DNA of 64,000 bases. Origin: Coleophoma eucalyptorum (Eukaryota > Ascomycota > Leotiomycetes > Helotiales > Dermateaceae). Below, piece after piece: positions 22,258 through 32,966 of this stretch. The position numbers and the translations under genes were made by a program. The stretch spans positions 1-64,000 of the forward strand of contig JALRME010000073.1 of the NCBI GenBank assembly GCA_026120035.1, in the 5' to 3' direction. Positions within the stretch are counted from its first letter, which is position 1. Each line of letters opens with the position of its first letter. Below the pieces are notes generated by a model. That model saw nothing but the letters and a program-made list of their open reading frames with translations. It ran no database searches and was not told the origin of the DNA.

Positions 22258-22258
22258 A
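22218..22258. repeat. (TA)n(TG)n microsatellite
   Basis: About 15 TA units followed by TGTGTGTG, next to the end of the inverted RasGEF fragment. Confidence 0.9.
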
Positions 22259-22592
22259 TGAAATGCCATTTCCTTAGACAGTCGTGTCATCTGCTTAGAG
22301 AACAACGAAAAAAAAGGCGCGTATGGCAATACATGAAGTCCGAGTCCGTAGTTTAGGCCTCCTCAACACGAATATCCCTACACAATAACACACATCTGAC
22401 AGACCGAAAGCTGAAAACTCTGCCGCCCGCTCAATCAATGACACCTTACCACATAGAGAACCTGCAGCACACAACCTTCTGACTTGTTGTTTTCTTCTGT
22501 GGAGGCGAGCTTTGGAGCAGTCCTTCTGGTGTAAGTCTTTTGATAAGTTAGAAGCTTATCTTAGATGCAAACAAGAACCAATCAACGATATA
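22259..22592. other. no supported gene
   Basis: Intergenic DNA downstream of the minus-strand gene at 22593-23117. Nothing recognised. Confidence 0.5.
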
Positions 22593-23117
22593 TTACCACT
22601 CCTTCCAAATAATCCAGCTGCAGATCTCTTTCGAGTAATGTGAATCATCAACTTTATCGATTTTCCATTCTGTCGTGTCCAGAAAAACGGCCATCTGGGA
22701 TAAGTGTCCATCACCGCTATCATATTGTCCAACGAAAAGATGATAGTTATCGCTATTAGTCTTAATTGTTGAAAAGTATTGAATTCCGCTGCACTTCAGA
22801 CCGAGCTTATCAAATTCGAGATTTTGAGCAGGATCCTTTGATGGTAACTCAGAGGGTATTCGGCTAGGGCTAGAGTCCCAGCTCAGTTGTATTAATTCTC
22901 TTTGCAATTCGTTTTCATTTCCTTCAATCTTGTGGCGACAGCCAATAATGTAGATGTGCTCATGAAAATTGCCTTTTTTCTCGCCCTCAATATCTAGTAG
23001 TGAATATAAGACCGATGGAAGATGCATAATGAGTTGATTTGTATAGAGGTCCAATTTGATAGGATTAGAACCGCTAGGTGTGAGAGTGACCCTTGTGGGC
23101 CGGGTTTGATAAGCCAT
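22593..23117 (-). CDS. hypothetical protein, 174 aa
   Basis: An intact single exon. The protein begins MAYQTRPTRVTLTPSGS and is mixed alpha/beta (LIMHLPSVLYSLLDIEG, YIIGCRHKIEG, YHLFVGQYDSGDGH, EICSWIIWKEW), with no signal peptide, membrane span or motif I recognise. The ATG lies in a normal context, with an AT-rich leader upstream. Coding composition is even to the stop, which argues against a chance frame. Confidence 0.65.
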   Translation of the reverse strand: MAYQTRPTRVTLTPSGSNPIKLDLYTNQLIMHLPSVLYSLLDIEGEKKGNFHEHIYIIGCRHKIEGNENELQRELIQLSWDSSPSRIPSELPSKDPAQNLEFDKLGLKCSGIQYFSTIKTNSDNYHLFVGQYDSGDGHLSQMAVFLDTTEWKIDKVDDSHYSKEICSWIIWKEW

Positions 23118-23591
23118 GGTTGAAAGTTGAAATGATGTTGGATGTCAAAAAATGCGTGAGGCCATTCAATGTCTCTGTGGACTCGAATTATCAGCTGAAG
23201 AATTGATGAGAAGTTGACAGATAGGGCTAATGTGCCTTTATACCTTGACTTCTATCTCATTTTACCCCCCTTGTCCGATTTATCCACGTCGATTCTCTTA
23301 AGCGCCTCAGAGAAGAGCTGAGTGTCAGAAAACAGGGGCGGAAATGTCAATCAGAATTGGCGTCCATTATGCAAGCTTTTTGGCCAATATACACTTCTGT
23401 TGCTACGGTTCGATTTAAACCCCCTTTTGTCACTTCATTCTTTAGCTTATTCTAAATTCTCAAAGTGACAGTCATCCTCCTTGGTACACTTAACCCACTA
23501 CTATATAGCAAGTATTTCAACTCTTCATAAGACCAATATCTAATGTTTCCCTAGTCGACGCTGTCCAAGAACATTTATTGATAGAATAATC
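23118..23591. other. no supported gene
   Basis: 470 bp between divergent genes at 23117 and 23592; presumably both promoters. No motif was recognised with confidence. Confidence 0.5.
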
Positions 23592-23768
23592 ATGGCGGTT
23601 CCAGCCTGCCCGCACGATTTCGAACCTTTGAAAAGCGAAACGACACTTCTTCAATGGACCTGCAGTGATTGCCATTCTGGTCCACACTGGTACATTTTCC
23701 AATGCAAATACTGCCGCCTGAACAAATGCCGTGCTTGCATTGTCCATAACACTAAGAACCAATCATAA
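23592..23768 (+). CDS. small zinc-binding-type protein, 58 aa
   Basis: Single exon: MAVPACPHDFEPLKSE, then LLQWTCSDCHSGPHWYIFQC, KYCRLNKCRAC. Four CxxC-like pairs plus His residues fit a compact zinc ribbon or double-zinc knuckle. I know similar roughly 60-aa proteins with a WTC-x2-CHSGPHW core from several filamentous ascomycetes; their function is not known to me. The short length looks natural, not truncated: it has its own ATG and a stop shortly after the last Cys pair. Confidence 0.7.
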   Translation: MAVPACPHDFEPLKSETTLLQWTCSDCHSGPHWYIFQCKYCRLNKCRACIVHNTKNQS

Positions 23769-24616
23769 TATGTTTTGAGGACCGATGATATCTTGTCGAG
23801 TTGCTTGAGTACTCAACAATTCCATGATATCCTATACGAATATGGAGACGCTGTGGGGATATCTGTACGTCGTAGGGGAAAACGTTTTCCTACTAGATAA
23901 CTTCTAGGTGCAAATGATCTACCTTCTGTACATAGTATAATATCCTTTACCAATAATGTTATTCCTTTCGCCTTCAGAGCAGCGAGATATGCTCTCTACG
24001 CATATTTTGAACACCCGCGACTTCCTTCTTGATCTTATTAAGAAGGCTTCCAGTTCCTTATGATTATGTTTAATTTGATAGGCGGATGGACGAGAGCAGC
24101 TAGAAAACAAGGAAATTGATGGTCAAATCACCAGAGAAATAGGAGTTCAATTGCGGGATGGTTGTGGTCGTGTAAATCTTTTAGGGACCGAGCATTTGGA
24201 GAGACGCCACTCGTATTCATTTACAGATATGCCTTGGGCTGGCGTGCTACCTGCACATATTTCTAGGCATTCTTTTATTGGTCTTCCCCATAGCCCGGAT
24301 TTGACGACAATTCTGGAGAATCGAGTTTTGGAGATTCGGCATCTGCAAAGTATTCTGGAGGACAGAAGATATCATTGGCATCTGCGCAGCTTTCTGGAGA
24401 ATGGGCTTTTTATACGCTACGTTGAAGCAGATTGGTGATAATGCTAATTATTTCTGTAACTTAATAGAGTTCATTTGATATCTGTCACACACTAAGTAGT
24501 AGGGCACATTGAGTATTGTAAACTTGTATTTTCTACAGTGTGAGCGATTGATTTATCATGTGATCTAACGATCATGTGATGTTGGTTGCTCTTGTGACAA
24601 TATCTCTAGAATAAGT
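23769..24616. other. no supported gene; contains duplicated segment
   Basis: 850 bp. Its left part (23820-24060) is a diverged copy of the 3' end of the JmjC-like gene. The open frame at 24.15-24.44 kb has no ATG and no splice support. Confidence 0.5.
23820..24060. repeat. copy of the JmjC-like gene's 3' end and flank
   Basis: Matches about 26430-26650. Shared runs include AGCAGCGAGATATGC and GTGCAAATGATCTA. It covers the last codons (minus strand, KEEVAGVQ in the original) and the downstream flank. The frame is broken in the copy. Confidence 0.7.
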
Positions 24617-26164
24617 TCAAAACTCCAATTCCTCGTGGTATGGTGCCCACCAATGAGGGAACCCTGGTTCCAAATCCACAAACTCGTAAACTCCTCCATC
24701 TCCGATCTCCAATCGTAAGTTCCTATACACGAATCCCCTAGCCTCTGTTCCAGCCATGCTTGCATATGCTTGGCATATTGCAATTACAGGTTCATTATCC
24801 TCCATCACTATGTATTTTTTCCACTCAGGATCGATTCTAATCAGAACCTCCATTTCACTAGGGTACAAGCTGTTAAATTGCTTAACCAATTTTATCCCGG
24901 CCAGAATGATATTCTGTGCAAAAAGCCAGGCGTTCTCGTCACCTACAGAGACATGAACCGATGCAAATGTAGTGTATATCGAACCTACTGAAATGGTAAC
25001 CCCCTCGAAAAGGCTACCTAATTCTCCGAGGTGGTTCGATAGATTCTCTATGAAGATAGCAAAATCGAGATCTATCGCTTGACCCGTTGGCCAACTAGTC
25101 AGTACGCCCCAGGTATCGGTAACCATATGATCGATCCGCGGTTCTGGAGTTATTAGAGAACATATTTCGTCATCGGCGTTTTAGACAAACCTCTATTCTG
25201 ATTACGGAGATAATCTACATTTTCGCTGAAATTGGCGCTATCGCCATCGTCGTCATCTCTAGAGTTGTTCCCTAACTAAATTAGTATTATTAATATAAGT
25301 AATATTGAAGAAAGCTGAACTCACCTAAATTCAGGGAAGCATCGAGCATGTCAGAAGATTGCACCAGCACTCTCTTGAGCTTCTCGATATAGTCCTTGAT
25401 ATTATCTCTATGGCCATCTAAATGGCCAGCCCATTCGTAAGCTATAGCCCCAAGATGCTCCGTCATCTGTCTCGATGTTCCACCGTTATCTATCAATGTC
25501 GCTGGTGAGGAGCCAGCTGAGACAGAACCTTCTCTGTAGCGCCGCGGCGATTCTTCAAAGTCGCTAGAAAGTAGTTCTAAGTGACCTTCGAGCCAGCTGG
25601 CAGGGCCCTTTCCACAAGAGAAACAAACCAAAGGTGATTGAGCTTCAGCAGCGAAAGTATGACTTCTCACGAGGGTTTTGAGGGACTTGCGACATTCCCA
25701 TATTTGTCCCACGGTACTTGGATACCTGCGACCTTAGCGGTAGTCCTTAAGAGCGAGACGCCGATTTCAGCGAATTCCTCTGAGAAGGATAGAGACACCA
25801 CTTTGTTGTAAAGCTTCCAAGACATCGCTACCAAACGAAAAATGGTTTCACTATGAACTCGGGTCTTAGCACAATTTGCGAACTGCACCTTATATCGTTT
25901 TATAGAGGCTGATACGTCGAGGCCTTCAATGGTGCCTATAGCGTTCAAAACTGATGCTGCACGCTCTGCTAGTTTTTCTGCGAATGCTTGCGCTCTGCAA
26001 AGGTGGCTATCTGTCGTATCTAGGTTCTTGTCACATTGCTCAAGAATGATCTTGGTAGCGAAAGATGATACCGAATAATCAATTTTTAGAGCTTTCTGTT
26101 TGAGCCCTATGTGTCGAGCTTTATGGATACCGGATCTTTCCATGCGAGACGAGTTTCGCAGCAT
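24617..26164 (-). CDS. hypothetical protein, 466 aa
   Basis: Model: complement(join(24617..25143,25191..25271,25325..25685,25733..26164)). Introns 2 and 3 (53 and 47 nt) are well supported. The first junction is doubtful: a frame change near 25.7 kb is explained either by a 47-nt intron with a poor GTCGCA donor or by a frameshift. The N-terminal 140 residues are helical (QAFAEKLAERAASVLNAIG). A central part has CFSCGKGPASW. An acidic linker (SRDDDDGDS) leads to a globular C-terminus (VSVGDENAWLFAQNIILAGI). Not a family I recognise. If the frame change is a mutation, this is a pseudogene. Confidence 0.5.
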
Positions 26165-26600
26165 TGTGCAAAATAATTGATAACCATAGAATGAGGTAGA
26201 GCACGAGGCGATTGATCGAGAGATAACTCGAGAGGCAAGCCTTTTTATAATAGTAAGAGTTTACCAAATCTTCTGATGCTCAGCCGGTGAGGAGGCACGA
26301 GCTACATCAACTTCTTTATGAGGAATAGTTCAACTCGCCGGTGCTGCGCGTAGTTTCGGTTCTACCGCCAATTCTGGAAAGTTGGTCCAGGGCAAGACCT
26401 AATAGTAGCCAGGTAGACACTTCCCCAGCCGTGGTATCCTATATGAATGGGGAAAGGCTGTGGGAATGCCTGTACTGCGTAGGGAAAAACGATTTCCTGC
26501 TTGCTTTTAAGTGCAAATGATCTATTTATTTGCTGTACCTATTCTAAAATCCTCCACAAATGATTTTATTCTTTTCGCCTCCAGAGCAGCGAGATATGCA
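26165..26600. other. no supported gene
   Basis: About 435 bp between two minus-strand genes. Its right part is the downstream flank of the JmjC-like gene that is duplicated at 23.8-24.06 kb. Confidence 0.5.
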
Positions 26601-27877
26601 CTATTTTCCCAAGATTTTTTGAACACCAGCGACCTCCTCCTTGAGCCCACTGCTTGCTAGGTCGTGTCGACTAATGGCATCCAACAAATCAAACCAGCTA
26701 CGCTTAATCTCCGTTAACAAGTTATCATCGACGTCTATTTCAAACCCTTGTTGTAATGCTATACTATATACTTTGAAGTCTTCTGCGATATGCGATTGAA
26801 TATGCTTGTAAATATGCAACTGTAATCTAATGCATTGAGCCATAAGTGGAAGGTCTTCCGCTGTCGAGTAATTTATACCGGCTAGGAAGCCTCCTTCTGT
26901 TGTAAATACAGCATGCAGCTACTGAGGAATTAGAAAGGCCAGGTACAGGAGAAATCGATCCTTACAGTGCCAGCAGGTAAGTCCAAGGTTTCCGTTGAAG
27001 AGGTCCTTACGACTAATCCACCCTCCAGTTCGGCTCCGATTCGCGCAAGTCTCCCCATCAATCCACACGTTTCAGAAAACTTTTTGAAATTCTTCTCTGT
27101 TGGCGGAAATAGGAGCCAAACCTTAACACACCTTCCCAGGCATTGTGATAATCCATTTCTACCAAGGTCATAATGAAGGTCGACAAAGCTACCCTTGGGT
27201 GTTGTGTTGATCCCGACACATGTCTTATCCCCGAGTATATATCGTGATGATTGTAGGTGCCCTGGAACATCCATTTCGAGGTCCTGAGTCCATATGTTGG
27301 TTATGTATTGTATAGACTGTTTGTGAGAAACGGCTCCCTTCGCTGTTGCCTGATATAATACAGAGCTAGCTGCGTGGAGTTTCTGTTGTTTGGCCTCTCT
27401 AGTTTTTGCCGTTTGATGTATCTCAACGCCTTTCTCGTATATTTGATAATCATATCTATGTAGGGCAGAGGTTACTGATATATATGCACTGAGCTCCTCA
27501 ATATTCTTTGGCGAAACTTTGGTTACTGTAGGAACCCTCTGCCAAAGCCGAAGTCTTTCGTTGTCAAAATCGCTGAGTGCAATGACGTTATCTAGATCTT
27601 GAGGGCATTGGTGGCGCCAATCGAACTGATTGATATCGAGAAATGATGAAAGACTTTGCGGAGTTACGACCCTTAGGCCAGCACATTTATATTTATGATC
27701 ACGGGCTCTTCCTTGTCTGATCTCAATGCCACAATCAGGACAGGTCTGTCGTAGGTCGAGGCATGCGTTCCGATGCTCCTTATCACGTCCAGTTCTATAA
27801 TCTCGGCCACAATAAGTACAATTTTTCATTCGTCTGGGTTGCCGGCGTGATTGTGTGGTAGTACAATTGGAACTCAT
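26601..27877 (-). CDS. JmjC-like protein with two N-terminal zinc fingers
   Basis: Model: complement(join(26601..26918,26966..27877)), 409 aa, one 47-nt intron (GTAAGG donor). Residues about 16-58 carry two similar fingers: CTYCGRDY...HRNAC and CPDCGIEI...HKYKC (C-x2-C-x11-H-x3-C). Residues about 215-330 are JmjC-like: KGSFVDLHYDLGRNG holds the HxD iron pair, CVKVWLLFPPTEKN the strand after it, and the distal His lies in AGTLHAVFTTEGG, exactly across the intron. JmjC enzymes are Fe(II)/2-oxoglutarate hydroxylases or demethylases, often of histones. The substrate is unknown. A helical tail ends the protein. Its 5' part is duplicated at 40.7-41.3 kb. Confidence 0.75.
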
Positions 27878-28272
27878 GATATTGAGTAGCGTTAGGTTGT
27901 GAGGTTGAAAGTAAAGTATGTTTGTCGCATGTAAAGTCACGTGAAATACGCGCCACTTTTTGTCATGTACCGCCATCTGACCGCCATAGCGGGCCCACAG
28001 CGTACCATCTTATGTCTGTTGCGGCCCGCATACTCCACCTTTTATTGGCCAAGTCATATACATATAAATGAACCGCAGATATGTACGATATGCAACAGAA
28101 AAGTTCAAGGCTATTCTCAGATGTGTATTCCATTTACATTACTTTGAAGACATGTTGATGGATAATACGGAAAGATATAGGAAGAGCGGTATGATATATA
28201 TACTAAAAGAGGTTAAAACACTCAGATTGTGATGGTTTCCACCAAATTATTCCCAGCTGCCCTTAAATTGTG
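27878..28272. other. divergent promoter region
   Basis: 395 bp upstream of the JmjC-like gene. The part up to about 28140 is conserved in the copy near 41.1-41.3 kb, including GTCACGTGAAA close to the gene. CACGTG is an E-box-type site. A small plus-strand gene begins at 28273. Confidence 0.5.
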
Positions 28273-28542
28273 ATGGCTTTCATGCAGTATAACTATACGT
28301 CAAACTGCAGCGGAGCTACCTCTGAATGGGCTAGATCCAAGATTGTAATAGTTCGTGTTGATCTTACTACACTAGGTTATATCGCTCTCTTGGCTATTTT
28401 CCGCGCGCTCCAAGGTTGTAAAGATCTTGGAAATCTCGTTGTGAGCAGTGGGGCAAAGGAGGAAAAGGCTAGAGTGGTATTCCAAATTTTGTTCGGTGTA
28501 GTCTTAGTAACGATAGGTCAGCTCTACCGGCGGATTCAGTAA
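28273..28542 (+). CDS. small membrane protein, 89 aa
   Basis: A single-exon frame with two predicted membrane helices (TLGYIALLAIFRAL and VFQILFGVVLVTIGQLY) separated by a charged loop (VSSGAKEEKAR). The N-terminus has a possible N-glycosylation site. No family recognised. Two well-formed hydrophobic segments make a chance frame less likely, but the gene is short and unsupported by splicing. Confidence 0.45.
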   Translation: MAFMQYNYTSNCSGATSEWARSKIVIVRVDLTTLGYIALLAIFRALQGCKDLGNLVVSSGAKEEKARVVFQILFGVVLVTIGQLYRRIQ

Positions 28543-28801
28543 AATACTGTTCTCCGATAGCTTTAAACAGACTTTCGGATTATGTACATACGATAGTTTC
28601 AGTTATAAATCTCGAACTGGATCGTAATATAGCTTTGACGATATCTTGCTTGTATTACTACTAGTTTTATAGTGTTCTTCTTCGTAATAGGTACCCTTCA
28701 AAGCCGCGACCTGGGAAGCATGTTGTTGAGATGCTATAGTACTTGGAGCAGAGGTATAATGATTCGGTGGAGAGGAAGAGGTAAAGACTATAATAGAAAT
28801 G

Positions 28802-29614
28802 TCAGTTTAGAAAAATCATCAGAAAACGCAAGCGAGCTGGCTGCGACGGGTTTGCTAGCTTCGCTAGACGTATGAAATAACAGATGTATATCACGAAGTA
28901 ACAGGAGGATACTAAAAACTTACTAGAAGTGGAACTTGAGCTCTGGTCCGCAACCCGGCCTTGATTCTGTGAATAGCTTTGAAGATAGGGTGGACTCGAC
29001 GAAAAGGAAGAAGATATAGGTGTAGAGCCTGTATAATCTTGGTCCAAAGGCCAAGTTTGGTACTCTGAGCCTTTTGGGTTCGTATAATATATAGCAATCT
29101 CTATAATCTGAGATGAGGATGATGTTGAGGAAATATACGGGTTGGAGCTCGACTTCTCTGAGGTACGCGAGCTTCCTCCCCTCTTTGCGTTGCGATTTCT
29201 CTTATCGCGGTATCGGAATTTGTGGTACAAGAACCATCTTGCAATCCAGTTAGGACACTCTTCGGTAGGTGTTGCCAATTCCCAATAACAAGAAGTTTGC
29301 GGATCGCCACCGTTCGCGATTCGTTCTATTGCTTCGTCCTTCGACTTCTCAAGAATATCACTCCAATCGTAAGGAGGCTTTCTTTCGTAGTATTGCTTTA
29401 GGTGCTCGGTGTCCGAGATCAGCCATTTGTATCCACGGCCAGCTTCTTTCTATAACGAGATTAACAGGCGATAAATCAGATAAGTATTAGAGGTCGATAT
29501 AGGACGCACAGCCATTAGAGCATACGTCTCAAGACTTAAATCAATATGTCTTAGGAGGTCTTCTTTCGTCTGGCTCATCGCTAGCGGCACTAACGGAGCC
29601 GCCGATATATCCAT
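28802..29614 (-). CDS. hypothetical Ser-rich protein, 230 aa
   Basis: Model: complement(join(28802..28863,28924..29449,29510..29614)). Intron 1 (60 nt) is needed to join SLETYALMA to KEAGRGYKWLISDTEHLK and keeps frame. Intron 2 (60 nt, GTAAGT donor) could also be retained without a frame change. The middle (RKPPYDWSDILEKSKDEAIE, YWELATPTEECPNWIARWF) looks like a small folded domain. A basic patch and a Ser-rich disordered tail follow. Not recognised. Confidence 0.55.
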
Positions 29615-31858
29615 TGAAGTTGGCACTTGGGTTAAACAGGTGGGGCACTTCCTAGTAGGAGGTTTCTGGTGTATTCTTCGAAAGAATCTAACCTGCCTCT
29701 TGCTTATATATACTGACTTAGCGCTATCTACAACACTAAGGGGGGTATAATAAGAAAAGGGTGATGCAGTGTGAAAAAGTTCATATGGCCTTTAATGCTA
29801 GGGTCATGCCGCCAGGTAGCTAGGTTCAGCCAGTTGGGTTTTGGATGAATTAGATAATGGATAATAAGCACAAGCATTACGTCACAACTCACAGCTGAGT
29901 GCATGCATCTGACGGCCGACTGTTTGTGCCGTCCGTTACCATGTGAGACTTGCATACAACAGAAGGTCCAGTGCTTCATATCTTCCTTTTAAGGTCAGAC
30001 GCGATTGCCATGCACAATCACCCACGTCTGTACTGACACCGTAGGCGGAGGCGCAACCTAGTTTGCAATGTTCAATGGCGGGATAATAAGGAGGATAGGA
30101 GGTGAGGAGACCCACAGATGTTTTTTGTGGATCCAGAATGCCATCGTAACCTGCAAAACGCTTGTTTTGGGATGCATAATGACTATCTTGGTTCGTGAAC
30201 GATTTCGTACGAACCACTAGATACAAAGATAGCCGACTGCATTGCGGCGGACGCTGATGTTGTGCCGCAGCTTACTATACATACAATCTGTATTATTGAT
30301 TGGGTGGGTTCAATTATTCGAGAAACTACGAAGATAACTTTCCTCGCTAGGGCGGACCATCGCGTAAATAGACGTTGAATGCTCCTTTGTCCGGATCATG
30401 ACTATAACGCTACAATAACAAGCCAACCATATTTGTCTATAGGATATAGAGGATTCATACCCGCACTGAACACGCGAGAGAAGCAACATATATAAGGATG
30501 AAAGGGATCAGACCTTGTAGAGAGTCTAATTACGTCATACAACAAGGAAAAGCTACCGAGATGCTGATCTTTTCACGGCCAAAAGAAAAAAGACACAGAC
30601 GAGAGGGTAAGGGAGCGGGGCGGCTGGTATAATACCAAGGAAATCTAGACTTGTGCTATGCTCGGATCTTCCATCCGGTTTGATGCCATCTTATTCTCTG
30701 TCTGTTTGCTCTTGGTTGCCTTCTATTGCAACCCCACGGTGAATTTCCTCACGCCATGTTTGCCTCACAATGCCACGGTCGGTAGGTAGAACACGGTGAT
30801 GTGAATGCAACCTAGTGGCAGTAACTAGAGCGGTCTCGTACTTGTATTATCCAACTTACTACTAGTTAGAAAATCAAAACCAAGAAATTGTAGTCCAGGG
30901 AAATAAAATGATAGGTAACTGAGATATGCCTTCTGCTCTATAACCACATACATGGAGCCCTAGAGAGATGGCAGAAGGTGTTATCAGTGTGGTGTTATCA
31001 GTGTGCCAATAAATCTCTCAAATCTATGCAGAGCCACTTAATAGGTGTATTACAAAAATTACGAGCGGGGAGGGAGACTGTCTGTGAGTCCACATCTTCG
31101 ATGAAGAGAACTGGACAACGTGTAATTTGGAACAATCTAGCCTAGTCATATGCATGCATATGTTAGTGTCGGAAGCATCCCCGCAGCTATATCCGCCAAT
31201 GATATCTTGAATGATTGTCGACACAGGCCTATAATTACCTGCAGGAGGGGGGGACGGGAGGTTGTGAATGAAGAAGATGGAGGGGCGTGTTATAAGAGTA
31301 GCAGCAAGCAAGGAAAATTGCGGTTCGAAAAAGCTGTGGTAGGGGAGACGTGAAGTTTGGACTCGAAGGAAGGCCAGCAGACCACTAGGGGCCAAGTTAA
31401 TCGATAGGCATGTAGAAAGTGCCTTTCTCTGTACATACCTCTGTTAAACTTGTATTCGCTCTAGATGCAAACCAGCCACACCATATCTCCATCCCAGATC
31501 ACGATCCCAGGTTCCAGCTCCCAGAGACGGAGTATAGTTTTGGTTACCTAGTTAAGGCGAGGGTACAGACGCCCCCCATCCCATCCCAGTTAAATGACCC
31601 CCTTCCGATTCGTTCGCACTGCAACATCGTGATCACCTGACATGGGCTCCGGAGCTCACCTCCGCGCTTTCAGCTATAGATGTCATCGATATTGATTGGT
31701 GAGCTGTTGTTAGGCTTTTGATACTGTAGGGGCTTATTTCATATGGTTAAGTTAGAATGAATAATATTTTGTAGCCCACGAATGACAGTTGCGACCATTG
31801 CGACCCTCTATAGAAGCCTACCCCAAACCAATACTCGAAGTATATAGACAACCTCAAG
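29615..31858. other. gene-poor stretch
   Basis: 2.24 kb. Only short frames without coding character or splice support. I see no repeats or RNA genes in it. Confidence 0.5.
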
Positions 31859-32239
31859 ATGGCCATACTACAGCATAGGGTGGCACAACCTTCCGAGGTC
31901 CTACAAATCGATGGTAACATATTCAGTCCAGACCAGCTTCCTGACAGTATCTACGGCGGAACATGCTTCGGCAGCCTATAATAAAATACGTATCGGCCAA
32001 TTTATCTCTTTGGTCAAGATCAACTCGCATGTTAGCAAGCAAATTCTGCAGTTGCTGCCCAAAATACTGCAGTATAATCATTTTTGTCTGATCGATTCAC
32101 CTCAATCGTTGCGGTTAACAAGAGTGTCGAAGCCACATCAAAGTGGTCATTCGCTGAAACAAGTGATAACGCAGTACAACAATTTCATCTTGAGCATTTA
32201 CCTAGATCCAATTGTTTAGCAGAAGAGCTTGTACTGTAA
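31859..32239 (+). other. possible gene fragments, not recognised
   Basis: An ATG at 31859 opens a 40-codon frame with protein-like content (QIDGNIFSPDQLPDSIYGG). A second frame at about 32095-32239 also looks coding (FTSIVAVNKSVEATSKWSF ... ending in LAEELVL and a stop). A gap with stops lies between them and no single intron joins them cleanly. Probably a decayed gene. Family unknown. Confidence 0.35.
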
Positions 32240-32406
32240 CTATGTAGCCATACTGAGCAGCGGCTAGCAATATTGACAGAGATAGTGCCTGAAGTCTCGC
32301 ACTATGGTTAAGGATGGATGTGACACAAGAGATATGGCCCTATCGAGCAGACCAAAACAATGAATTACAAAGCACTCCATCAGTTGACTGTAGAGTACTG
32401 CGACCT

Positions 32407-32966
32407 CTATAGCGTGAATAATTCGTCCGCTACTGCTAACGGCCGACCTAGCCATTCGACTATACTTTGGGATGACTCCCCATTCCTTAATTTTTCGAGG
32501 ATATTGGTGGCGTGTTCGTTATCGCTGCCCGAGAGCGCTTGGAGGATCTGGTCGGACAAGTAGTATTTCGCCTTCAGTTCTTTAATCTGCTGAGTTAATT
32601 CTCCTTTCGACTGCTTGGTGTGGGCTTCATAGACGCATTCTGATGTCTTTGCTCGTGAGTAGCATCGTTCGCATGGTTGCTTGCCGTCGCACTACATTGT
32701 GAAAGGGACGTTAGCTATTAAAGTTAAGGAAGCACCGCTAGAACCTCACTTTAGGAAATGATTGAATATTTCCTTACTTTGGCCCGAGACTTCCTGCAAT
32801 TCGAACACGCATGCCTTGTTACTGACTCTGGCACGCGTGAACGACTTATGAAATTCTGACCACCTTTGGAAGCAGGGCCTCTGTCGCGATCGGCAGCTGA
32901 TGGATTAGAATTGTTCGCGAACGCGTCTCTCTCTCCGAACCAAGGGCGAATTTGGCGAAATGACAT
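32407..32966 (-). CDS. short Zn2Cys6 DNA-binding protein, 157 aa
   Basis: Model: complement(join(32407..32691,32778..32966)). The 86-nt intron (GTAAGG donor, GCTAAC branch) splits the zinc cluster at the usual place: CSNCRKSRAK | CDGKQPCERC ... ECVY. A coiled-coil-like segment follows (SKGELTQQIKELKAKYYLSD). The protein ends only 60 residues later, so the regulatory (fungal_trans) domain of normal factors is missing. It may be a truncated gene or a dedicated short DNA binder. A mutated inverted copy lies at 40360-40688. Confidence 0.7.

Noticed and set aside
24151..24438. 95-codon plus-strand frame
   Set aside because: No ATG, built partly from a TTCTGGAGGA-like repeat, no homology recognised.
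29728..31640. Several frames of 60-120 codons
   Set aside because: No coding character, no introns that extend them, and no family match.
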